Shown in pieces: positions 54,330-64,000 of a stretch of DNA of 64,000 bases (within the stretch, counting starts at the first letter, position 1; each line of letters starts with the position of its first letter). The DNA comes from Dromaius novaehollandiae (lineage: Eukaryota > Chordata > Aves > Casuariiformes > Dromaiidae). Made by a program: the position numbers and the translations under genes. The stretch is taken from assembly GCF_036370855.1 (NCBI RefSeq), contig NW_026991398.1, positions 2,418,001-2,482,000 of the forward strand. Direction: 5' to 3'. The notes under the pieces are model-generated. The model was given only the letters and a program-made list of their open reading frames with translations. It did no database searches and was not told the origin of the DNA.

Positions 54330-55689
54330 TTTCCTCAGTGCTGTGCTTGAAGGTTGGGCTCTTCTTCCAAAGCTGGAGCCAAGAATTCTCTTAAGGAATT
54401 TCCCCCTGGAAGGGCCTGTTACTTTTCCAGGGCTCTCCATGGACTCCAGGCAATGAGCTCATGGGGTGCTGTGTTAGGGAATGAGGGCTGCATTCAGATC
54501 TCACTTGTGGGTGCCCAGTGCTCCTGGAGGTGCTGAATGGTCAAGCGGTATCTGCCTGGGACTGTCTGCCCTATGAAAGGGCTGGTGACAGATGCCCACA
54601 GTGGGGACCCTGCAGGCAGAGGGAAGGGAGCCTGGAGAGTGGTTCATGTCACCTTCAATGGAAAACCCTGGGCGGGATCTCGGGACACACCTGAACACAG
54701 CCTGAGCCATTTGAAATGTCCTGTGATTGCTCAGAGCATCATCCACAGCCACAGACCCCTTGGTAGGGGGTTGTCAGGTGCAATGATGCCCGTCCAGCTG
54801 GGTCTGCTTCTCACCCCAACCACCACGGCCAGTGCAGAGTCACCCCGTGGCCCTGGGGCACCACAACCCGCTCGCTCTGCAGAGCAGCACCGCCAGCTCG
54901 GGGCCCTGCGGGGAGCACAGGGGAGGCTCCAGGAAGGGCCAGGCAGGCCAGCACTGATGCACTCCCTGGGGTGAGGACACACACCGGTGGGTTTGTGGGG
55001 CAGAGCCAGGTCTCATGCAGGGGAAGAAAGACATGCCGGGCGCAGGAGAGTGGAGGCCATTTGCAGCCCTGGCTGCACACCCCAGGTTTATGGGCGAGTC
55101 TTGCTGTGCGGCCAGTTCATTCCTGCTGGGCTCAGTGCCTGTATGGAGGGGAAGAGCCAGGCCTAGGCAGCCTCTCTCCTGGCCCAGACCCCAGCAGGCC
55201 CTGGGGACGGCTGTGTGCTGACCCCTGCGTGGGACATGGCCAGGGCTGGGCAAGGTGCAGAAACTGTGGGGGCTGCCAAAGCAGGAGTGCTGTGGGGGGA
55301 CGGGACACTGAAGGCTGTCACAGGGACTGTGCCAGGGGGATGCTGGCCTGGCCCACGAGCTCTTGTTCTTGCTCCAGCTGTTGCTGGAGCAGAGGCTGAG
55401 GGCCAAGAGGTCCCTCAGGCAAAGCTGTGCTCCTTGGGGAGCTGCCCTGAGCACCACAACAGGCAGAGCACGCTCCTTGTATGTCCCTGTCCTGCTGGGA
55501 GGGTGGCACGGGCACCATCCCTCGCTGCTGAAACACTGGCCCCTGCTGACCTGCCCCTGCCAACCTGCCACCACCCCCGTGCTGCCTCGTCCTCTGTCCC
55601 TCTTCTCCACACTGCAGGGACCAGTGATGCAGCAGGAGCTGGCACAGCCCCACAGCCGCTGCCCGGCCCCTGGCCCTCCCCTCCTGACT
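54330..55689. repeat. 3' flank of OR-3, copy of the palindrome centre
   Basis: Matches A 22,210-22,990 forward and A' 24,400-25,800 reversed. GC-rich; the frames at 54,840-55,694 (minus) and 55,215-56,009 (plus) are not conserved genes, the latter running into CR1. Confidence 0.6.
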
Positions 55690-56700
55690 GCCAAACATCA
55701 CATCCATCTTCAAGAAGGACAGGAAAGAGGATCTGGGGAGTGATGGGCTGGTCAGCGTCACCTCAGTCCCTGAGAAGCAAATCTTCCTGGAGCTGGTTCC
55801 AGCCACATGAAGGGGTCAGGAACAGCCAGCCTGAAGTCATCGAGGGCAAATTGTGCCTGGTCAATCTGGCTGCCTTCTGTGATGGGATGACTGGCTGCGT
55901 GGACAAGGGGAGTGCAGTGCATGCACTCCTTGAATGTAGGAAGGCCTTTGACATGGTCTTCCATAACATCTTTGTAGCCAAACTGGGGAGAGGTGGGATG
56001 GAGGAGTAAGCAATGGAGGGTGTGGGGAATGAGCTGGAGGTTGCCTGGCTCAAAGGGTGGAGAACAGTGGTACAAAGCCGAGGGGTCTTGAAAGACTTGG
56101 GGATTTGGCTGACAGAAACTTCATGGCGTTGTACAAGGAGAAATGGCAGGTGCTGTTTAAGAGGGGGCAGAACAGCCTGTGCATGAGGACAGGCTGGGAC
56201 TTGACGGGTAGAGGAGTGACCCTGAGGAGAAGGACCTGGATGTTGCAAGAGATGCCACATGAGCCAGTGCTGCGTGCTCACCATAAATCAGGCCAGCTGC
56301 ATACGGGGTGGCATTGGGAAGTGAGCGGCCACCCAGACAAGGTGAACTATTATCCCCCTCGTCTCAGCACTGGTGTGGCCACATCTAGAATAGGGTGTCC
56401 CAGTGTGGGATGCCCTGTGCTGGAGGAATGGGGAGAAACTGGAGAGGGTCCAGAGGAGGTCAGCAAAGGTGAGGTTAGAGGTCTAAAGGACAAGGCCTTT
56501 ATGGAGAGGCTGAAGGACCTGGGTTGCTTTAGCCTGGGGAAGGGGAGGCTGAGGGCAGTCGAGTAGGAACCTGTGACTGTTTGAAGGGTGGCTTCAGAGA
56601 TGATGGAGCTTTTCTTGGTAGTGGGAAACAGCAAGAGAAGGGGAAAGCCACAAGCTGCAGCTTGTAGGGCTCAGCTGTGACATTAGGAAAAGGAAATGTC
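55690..56700 (+). mobile_element. CR1 LINE fragment (RT domain), plus strand
   Basis: Plus-strand decayed RT: VIEGKLCLVNLAAFCDGMTG and CRKAFDMVFHNIFVAKLG (about 55,835-55,990), then LERLGDLADRNFMALYKEKW (about 56,075-56,140) and 3' sequence with TGGAGAGGCTGAAGGACCTG. It mirrors the minus-strand fragment at 46,640-47,160, making block B partly palindromic itself. Confidence 0.8.
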
Positions 56701-57308
56701 ACTTGAAGGGTAGTGCTGTGGTGCCAGAGGTCACCCAGAGGGAGCCTGTGATCAGCCGCTGGCTTTGTGTTTCAAGGAGAAGCAAGTGAGGACAGGAAGA
56801 CAGCAGTAGAGGTGGAGACATCCCGGGGTGAAAGCAAGGTGGGGAAGCAGGTTGGGTGTCTACAGTCTGCAGGGAAACAGGCACAGGTGTGGGACAGTGT
56901 AGGACAGGCTGTGGTGGAGGTGGCCAAGGACACTGCCAGGGGTAAAAGCTCCCAACAGAACTGAGGTCTTTGTCCTCTTTGCGATGGCTGGTGTCTCTGA
57001 CACCGAGGCCCATGAGAAGACACCATTTCCTGAAAGCACTGTGGCCTTGCTGCCTCCTCATCCCCAGGGAGCCCAGGAGGTGCTTTATCATTGCCCTGCA
57101 CTTGGCGTTGCACACCCCAACCCTCACACTGCCCCCAGGAAGAGCCCTGAGCAATGCATGATGGAAAGGATCACCCTGCCCAGGGGCTGGCTGTCAGTGC
57201 CTGGCTGCTCTGCTTGATAACACACATCCAGGTTGATTTGGCATCACAACCACCTGCACATTGCCTTTGCCTGCCTGCAATCAGGGCCTCCAACTTTCTG
57301 CTCTAATC
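56701..57308. repeat. B', inverted copy of 46.1-46.6 kb; same orientation as A' 31.26-31.86 kb
   Basis: The reading follows A' 31,260-31,860 closely (GGGTAGTGCTGTGGTGC, CTACAGTCTGCAGGGAAACA, CATGATGGAAAGGATCACCC). It stops abruptly after CTGCTCTAATC at 57,308, where A' continues AGCCCCTGGGGAGGC. The stop is a duplication breakpoint abutting the LTR-like element. Confidence 0.75.
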
Positions 57309-58295
57309 TGTTATTGAAATTAGGCTTATCGGCCACCATAACAGGGCTCGACCCTAGGTTCCCACAAGTAAAGTTCAGAGGCAAATCCAAACAAATTACA
57401 TTTTAATCACATGCGTGCCGTAATTACAGCTCGAGCTGGGTGCCTCCTAAGAGGGCCCCTGACGTAAACAAATCCTGGGCAATTATAGTTTTTTCAACTT
57501 ACATTTCCCACCCCTCACGCGGTAGTTAGACCAATAGTAATTTTTTGGTCTGGGGTCTCCTGCTCCTCATTGGGTCTCATCATCATTCTTAGGTAAGCTG
57601 TTTTTCTCCTTATTCTTGTTTTTTGCGGTCTCTGATGATGGTTGTACCTCTGTTTTTGTTGGGTCTGGTGGTTGTCTGCCAAGGTCTTATTTTTCAAAGT
57701 TTTGATGACTCCCCTTTTGGAGTGGGTAACACAGGAGCACAGACTGTGTGTGGCTTCCTTATTTTCCCAGCCTGAATGAGCTCTGAGGCACTATTTTTTA
57801 CTAAACTCGGTAAAGGTTCATTACTTTTCCCACGTGCGGCCTAAGGCTTCAGCAAATTTAGCTCCTCATGCTAAGCAAGTTTTATATAAGTTGTGCTAAG
57901 CAGCTATCTCCAGACAATTTCAATTCACCGTTCTTTAACAGATGCATGGTATAATGACCATTCTCACTTTTTCCTTGTCCTTATGCGGCCACCTCTCCGG
58001 TAACAGTTTTCCCCAGATTGTTCTCACCACACTCCAGCTGTGCCAGGATGATTCATGTCCTCCCTGGCAGTTGGCCTCAGGGTCCTCCCCACTGATGGGT
58101 GGGTGGTCGGGTCCGCAGGCCAGCTGATGGTGAGTCCGAGTCCCCACAGGGGCATGTGGCTTATTCTCTTATCCTTCCTGGGCTTGGTTCATTATCCAGT
58201 CAAACAATGCCAGACCATAGTTACACAATAGCTGTACAGCCCCAGTCAATACCAACAGGCATACCAAGAGACAACCCAGTGCTCAGTCGACAACA
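57309..58295 (-). mobile_element. LTR-type element at the B'/C breakpoint
   Basis: The interval is bounded by TGTTATTG at 57,309 and GACAACA at 58,295, i.e. TGTT and AACA ends. On the minus strand the first 355 bases (58,295 to about 57,940) match the 5' part of the solo LTRs at 7,561 and 37,252; the remaining 630 bases are different sequence with a TTATATAA near 57,881. It may be a recombinant LTR or an LTR plus a remnant of the internal region. No matching target-site duplication flanks it. No retroviral protein is recognisable. Confidence 0.6.
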
Positions 58296-58712
58296 GTACG
58301 TGTATTCAACAGACAGCCGTACTCAGTCAATAGCAGTATGCAAATCAACAGGTCCTTCAGTGGAGAATTCCACAGTACCCAGATGTCTTCGGTGTGAGTC
58401 TGTGGTGTCACTTCCCCTCTGCTGACTAGGTTTGTTCAGTGATCATGGGGTCGTTGGAGGGTGTGCCACTAGGCTACAGCAACCCCACACTGTGGTGACT
58501 CTGGCCGTGGTGCCCCCAGGGTTCCTTAACTCTTGGGGAGCACCCCAGAGCAAACCCCTCCTCTATGGGCTGCACCATCCTGAGTGCCGCACTTGCCTGT
58601 GTGGCACCTATCAAATGGCTGCAAAGGGTCTAGCAGGAGATGAATGTCCAGAGGAATTCCCTGTCCCAAGACCTTGGAGGAATGGAAGTGAAGGGATATA
58701 AACTTGGCCTTT
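58296..58712. repeat. Block C segment, inverted copy of 36,881-37,251
   Basis: Matches A' reversed with about 40 extra bases next to the LTR. No gene seen. Confidence 0.65.
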
Positions 58713-59120
58713 GTGTGTTTTGGTGCCCTTGTGGGTCTCCTACCTGCTGCCACGTCTAGTCCTGGCCCCTGTATGTCTCTGATGCAGAGGCGTGTGTTGG
58801 CTGGCCACCCTCTATGAGGCGAGGGGCAGGTGGTGCGGTGTGTCACAGTGGTGGGGTGTCCTGTGGTGGGAACGAGTGGTGGCCCCAGTGTCTTGGTGCT
58901 GCTCTGTGCGGGAGGAAGTGTCTGGAGAGAGCAGTGCTGTGTGTGGGGAGTGCTGCCAGGCTGGGGAGCTGGGGAGCCCTTGGAGGGGAGGAGGTGACTT
59001 GGCTTGCAGGGCCCAGGCTGCCCTGGTGGCGAGAGCCAGGGATGCTGGCAGCCTGCTGCCTTTTGTGCACTGAGGTTCAGGCCTTGAGTTTCCTCAGCTC
59101 TTGCCAGGATCTGCAGCCAG
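58713..59120 (+). repeat. Dispersed 400-bp repeat R1, copy in C
   Basis: Forward copy of R1, the near-identical inverse of 36,475-36,880; the paired coordinates sum to 95,595. Confidence 0.65.
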
Positions 59121-60544
59121 ATATGCCACAGAGACTGTGAAATACCTAGAAATATGGAGCTTAGAGTATTTGGAGTATAAGAGGTCATCTTTCAGAAAGG
59201 GTTCCTTGTTGGAGATTTTTAAAGTTATCACTTCTGGGATCTGTCCAACCACAAGGTTTTTCAGGCGAGAGGCATAGCAGTTGCATCTCCCTCCTATTAG
59301 CAAAGGCTATGGGGAGATACTGCCCATATAGCTAATTGTTGCAGACACTCTTTTCTTCTCATGTGGCAGGACCCTAGAAACTCTTTGCTAATAATGCAGT
59401 ATTATCTCCCAATTAGCCCTTACTTAACCATTTGAGTAACTCCCCTCCAATCCACTGAACTATAGAGAGGATCTTGAGCTCTTCTTGCTGAAGGCCTCGC
59501 TGCTTCGGGGCTCTGTGCTGCTCCCTGCACCCTGCGCACTGCCCTGGGCTCTGACACAAGACATCCAGGGGCTGACATCTAGCAGGAGGCCTCAGAGCAG
59601 TTTAGATCATGTGGGACTTTTTTCACCCACACAGTTCACAAGGAAATGATCTTGCCACAGTGGAGCACTCAGAGGCGCCCTTTCAAGTGGCAGTGCCACA
59701 GTCATTAGATTTTAAAATGGCCAAAATAAGGAAACCTTCCAAAGACAAAGGATTTCTTCAGAAAACAATTGGCCTGTAAAACCACTTCTCCCAGATGCAC
59801 AGTGACTGCAGTGAGTCGTGATGCTCAAGCACTTGCCTGCAAGTCAGCAGGAAATACTTCAGGGGTCATAGCTGAGAATCATGTTGCAAAGCTGAAGTTG
59901 TTTTGTGCAAATAACTTGCACATCCCCTCAGAATTATGTTCCTCACCCTTCCACATGCTCCTGTCTGCTCTAGGGGAGTCATTTCTGACCTGACAGATCA
60001 GGTGTCCAGCTCAGCTGAGCACATTTTGCAGCATGTCACTGAGCTGGTTGAGGCCTGCAGTTTCCGAACCTCCTGCCCAATCACTTCGGGCACAGCCTGG
60101 GTCTTAGGTTATTCGTGGACTATTTTTTGCAAGTGATCTCCCTGTGAGATGAAATCCCAAATGTGGATCTGAGGCTAATTTGGACAAAGGTGCCTTCTTG
60201 GGGTTGAGGTGTGCATAAAAGCAAGTGAGGGTCAGATGCTTTTGGAGTGGTGCAGGGCTGTCCCAGCAGGCCTTGCACAGTTCAGCTCACCCACCCATCA
60301 TCAAACTGCACATTGGAGCTTGCAAGATGGTTCCTTTTTGGTAGCACAGTATAAAATACCCCTCTGGCTGGTAATAATACATCATGTGCTGCTTTGGGAA
60401 GGTTGAACTGCCAAAGGAAGCCTTCAGATAATGTCAACAGTGTGTCTGGGCCACAGGGGCAGCACCCTGGGCTCGGAGGAGATCTAGGCGAGGAGCTGTG
60501 CACTGCTCAGTGGCAGGTCCGCTGCAGAGGGGCGAGTCCTGAGC
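59121..60544. repeat. Block C segment, inverted copy of A' 35,046-36,474
   Basis: Gap-poor match. It contains the segment starting GTGAGTCGTGATGCTC (59,811) that abuts the LTR directly in arm A, and the cluster of short inverted pairs at about 59,290-59,420. The 74-codon frame at 59,769-59,993 is open in C and A', but I recognise nothing in it. Confidence 0.7.
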
Positions 60545-60800
60545 AGGGTGGCCGTGAGCCCTGCCTGCCTGCCTGCGGCTGTGGGCTTGTGGGGTGGCTG
60601 CAGCAGAGGTGCCCTCACAATCAGCACCCAGATGGGTCCCTGTCACCTGCATCACCCCCTCCCCTCCCCAGGGCTGTCATTTCTGCTGGGTGGGCTCTCT
60701 GAGGCACTGGGTGACATCACCAAGCCTGCTGGCCAGCACATCTGCTGAGGGCCAATCAGGCAGCTGCAGTGGAAGTGACCTCACAATCAACACTGCAGCC
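60545..60800. repeat. Minisatellite field 2 in C (short version)
   Basis: Two to three units ending GGAAGTGACCTCACAATCAA, the inverse of 34,795-35,045. Confidence 0.6.
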
Positions 60801-63800
60801 ATGTCCCCTTTGCCTGCCTCTCCCCATCCTCCTGCCCATCTATCATCTCTGGTGGGATGAGAGGTGGTGTGATTCTCTTCTTGTCCTCATGAAACTGGGC
60901 TCCTGGGGAAGGCAGGCTGGGGTGGCGAGGAGGTGCAGGTGTGCTCTGTGTAAAGGGGTGGCTGGAGTGCACAGGGCTTTGCCTTGGAGCAGGTGATGAG
61001 CCAGTCAAGACCTTGTAGGAAGGACAAGAAGACACAGCAGTCTGGGTGACATTCTGGTAGGTGTTTCAGCTCATTCAGGATCTGCTTGGCAGGAACCAAC
61101 AGGAGACTTCCGTGGGGAGCAGAGGGGCCATGAGGCCTCTGTAAAGAGAGACTAGGCAGAGGAAGAGAGGCAGAGGAAGGGAGAGGACACATGTCAATTT
61201 GAATACAGTAGTTTCTCAGAACAAGGTTTCTCCATTGAGAGTGTTGCCAGGAAGTGTATCAAGCATATATACATATATATAAGCATGTGAACTCACATAG
61301 AATGATTTCTGTAGTGCATTCATATGGGGCTGCCAATCCAAAAAAAATAAAATAGTCATTAGAATTGCTAAAGAATATTTGAAGTTCTGAAAAAAAAGGT
61401 TTTTTTCAGTTCTTGCATAGAGCAGTTTTTTGTATAGATTTCAGCAGTGACAAGAGCTTTACATAAAGGCCCTTATAGACACATACAGAGGCCACTGCTG
61501 CCTGAGATGCCCTGTGTAGCTGTGTTCCCATGTGGTGCTGGGAAATGTGACCCAGGAACCATGAGAACCTTCCTGGAGCATTGGCTGGTCACCAAGAGAA
61601 GCATCTCCAGACCTCTCAGTGGGAGGTCTATTTCCATCAACTAGAAAGGGAAGTCCAGACAACTGGATTAGCCAGAGACATGTGCTGAAGGTGCCTGGCA
61701 TCGAGTGAGCTAATTCCCATCCCTGTTGTCGCCTAAAATGGAGTCGCACTTCATGACCACGCAAGGAATGAAAAGGGAGAGTGGCTAGATGTGTAGGGAC
61801 TTCTTTAAGATGTCACTGTAACACAGGTAGGTTGAGATTGGTGCAAATTAGGCCATCAATAAATAGAACATTTTATTGAAGCTGATCAGCCTGCTTTGCT
61901 CTATCAGCTGTGAGCACGCGACACCTCATGGTGCGACTCGCTGTGTGCAAAGAGCAAGGAGCAGCAAGAATGATCCTGGGCAGGAAGTGGTTTGTGGGGC
62001 ACTGGACTCATGCAAGACACAAAAATCATATTTTTAGTAGTGTAGGCCTTATTATAAAAGAAATCTTTAGAAACTGTCAATAAAAATGAAACAAGAAAGA
62101 AACTGGATAAATTATCTCAAGGAAAACATATGTTTTGATACACTTTTCAGCTTTTGAAACTTCTTTGGGTTCTTATTTTCTTCTTTTTCTTATTATCTTG
62201 TTTTGTTTGGTTCTTTTTTGATACGCTGGTCTTTTGGGGAGAATCTTTTTTTCTTTTTTTGAAAGGGAAAGTGATTTTCAGAGCTGGGCTGGGATGCAGT
62301 CACAGGGCCATGGACATGTGGTGCCATTGCAGGTGCCCTGGTCCCCTCTGCCCAGCCTCCCTCTGCAGCTCCCAGGGGCTCCGGTCTCCCGCAGGTCCCC
62401 TGTGAGAGCTGCCAGGCCCAGGCAGGTGCCTCAGAGACACCGGGGCCTCTCCAAGTGCCGCTGGGTGCTTGTGGTTGGACACCTGGGCTCGGCCTGAAAA
62501 GGTGAAGAACTGTTTTCACCATTAAAAAAAATAGGAGTCCACTTTCATCAGCTCAAATGATTGGCTAATTTTAATGTCAGTGTTTTCATGTGATGAGATA
62601 ATGGAAGAAGAGGGAAGAAGAAGTGGGAGAAGAAATACTGATCTGCCCCTGACCTTGTGTTTCCACTGCTCTGTCTCTTTGACTGTGGATGCAATCTCAG
62701 TGATCTCTCACATATTTCCACGTGGCCTGATTAACTTGATCATTTCTAAAGGCATCTTCACATCAGACTCTTTGGACATATGCACTTTCCTTAGTTTCGC
62801 AGTTTTCCTCCTCCCCTTGCTCTTTATCATTCAGATACCTCTCAACTCTCCAGTTGCTGCTTTGAGCTTCTGGGAGTCTGAAGCTTGCCTCGTCTTTCAG
62901 TAGTCTCACTGTCTCTTTAGCCAGCTCCTTTGTTCTGCTTCTTGTCTATCCTTTCCTATCTATCTGTTGAGAACATTTCAAGGAAGGTTATGTCTTGTGG
63001 GAAGTGGAACTCACTGGAGGCAGCTTGGACTTTACATAGAGTTGAGGAGGGTCTTTTATCTTTTATTAAATTGTTTCAAATTTTATTTTGGTTTGTTTGC
63101 TATTAAGAAAAACACCTCTATGCGTGCTTGCAGTTAGTTCTCTAAGGAAAGCAGGTGGGAATTGGCACACATGAGCTGTAACATTCAGCTACAGACTTGA
63201 GAGGAGAAGGGTTAGATTTTAACCAGAGTGATCTCAGTCCCCAGTGGCTGATGAGGGAACTGACAGGACTGGGGAGCTGGGGAGGAAGGTTGTCCATACA
63301 TGTCTCCTATCAAAAATACTGCTTGTCCTACATGCCCAGACTCCATTAGGAGACACCGTGGGTCAGTGTGAATTGGAGAATTGCTTATTTTGAAAACCAA
63401 AGAATAAAGAAAACTTCAGAAGCAGACATCGTTCTTTTTCAGGTGCTCATTGAAATCTGCCTAATCTCAGTACACTCCTGAAAACTTTCTAATTGGCCAC
63501 ACAAGACTTGAAGAACTGAAGCAAATTATGGAAGGAGGCATGGTCCCTTAGGGCTTTGGGCTTTTTAATGACCCCTTGGGTGTATTTGGTGCTGAGCCCA
63601 TGAAATGCAGATGCTGAGAAGAAACTGAAGAAACCTCTCAAGAAGTTGAAGTCAGAAGCAAATCCCAAGTTTCTTGGAGCGTTAACAGGTCCCACTGAGG
63701 ACCATTACCAACAAAGTCTCCCCAGGGGCTGATTAGAGTAGAAAGTTGGAGGCCCTGATTGCAGGTAGGCAAAGGCAATGTGCAGGTGGCTGTGATGCCA

Positions 63801-64000
63801 AGTCAACCTTGATGTGTGTTATCAGGCAGAGCAGCCAGGCACTGACAGCCAGCCCCTGGGTACAGTGATCCTTTCCATCCTGCATTGCTCAGGGCACTTC
63901 CTGGAGACAGTGGGTGGGTGGGGGTGCGCAATGCCAAATGCAAGACCATGATACGGCACCTCCTGGGCTCCCAAGGGACAAGGAGGCAGCAAGGCCACAG
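60801..64000. repeat. Block C distal part, inverted copy of A' 31.6-34.79 kb, running off the window
   Basis: Nearly gap-free inverse of A' (for example 62,154-62,405 with 33,152-33,391). It is also a forward relative of A 10.2-13.4 kb. At the window end the sequence (GGCACCTCCTGGGCTC, 63,955) is still homologous to 31.6 kb, so the copy continues outside. By analogy with A, another receptor could lie 6-7 kb further right. No gene seen inside. Confidence 0.7.

Overview
The window looks like a bird genome, most likely a passerine or other neoavian. CR1 LINE fragments are everywhere (RT and endonuclease peptides, the ATTCTGTG-type 3' tail). There is a solo LTR of endogenous-retrovirus type. The only intact genes are three single-exon odorant receptors of the avian family 14 (gamma-c) type. 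No rRNA, tRNA, CRISPR or bacterial-type operon is visible. Most open frames in the GC-rich parts are not genes.

The main result is architectural. Nearly all of the window is one duplicon copied in alternating orientation. Arm A (34 to about 23,190) reads forward and carries OR-1 (20,355-21,308, +). Arm A' (about 23,190 to 43,985) is the same material reversed and carries OR-2 (26,070-26,981, -). The two form a giant imperfect palindrome with its axis near 23.2 kb, where a CR1 3' end lies. After a 1.3-kb single-copy spacer (43,986-45,300), block B (45,300-55,690) repeats the inner part of A in forward orientation and carries OR-3 (53,175-54,119, +). It folds back into a short inverted piece B' (55,690-57,308). 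Block C (57,309-64,000) starts at an LTR-like end and is an almost gap-free inverted copy of A' 31.6-37.2 kb.

Layout of one arm, taking A: outermost low-complexity and GC-rich DNA with a 400-bp dispersed repeat (0-3.5 kb); CR1 (3.8-4.3 kb); an exon-like stretch and a TATA-led 152-codon frame (4.5-6.3 kb); a 64-bp minisatellite (6.3-7.05 kb); a solo LTR (7.06-7.56 kb); a second, larger minisatellite field with a CR1 inside (7.9-10.2 kb); AT-richer flank (10.2-14 kb); a CR1 shared by A, A' and B (14.4-16.3 kb); OR 5' flank (16.3-20.35 kb); the OR; and its 3' flank. Each OR has a 3' splice site just upstream of its start codon and a downstream AATAAA, so each is probably the last exon of a transcript with untranslated 5' exon(s).

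The copies differ in informative ways. The 64-bp array differs by three whole units between arms. Arm A lost about 1.5 kb through a 4-bp microhomology next to the LTR. Similarity between arms is patchy rather than uniform. All percentages given are by-eye impressions; no alignment was run.
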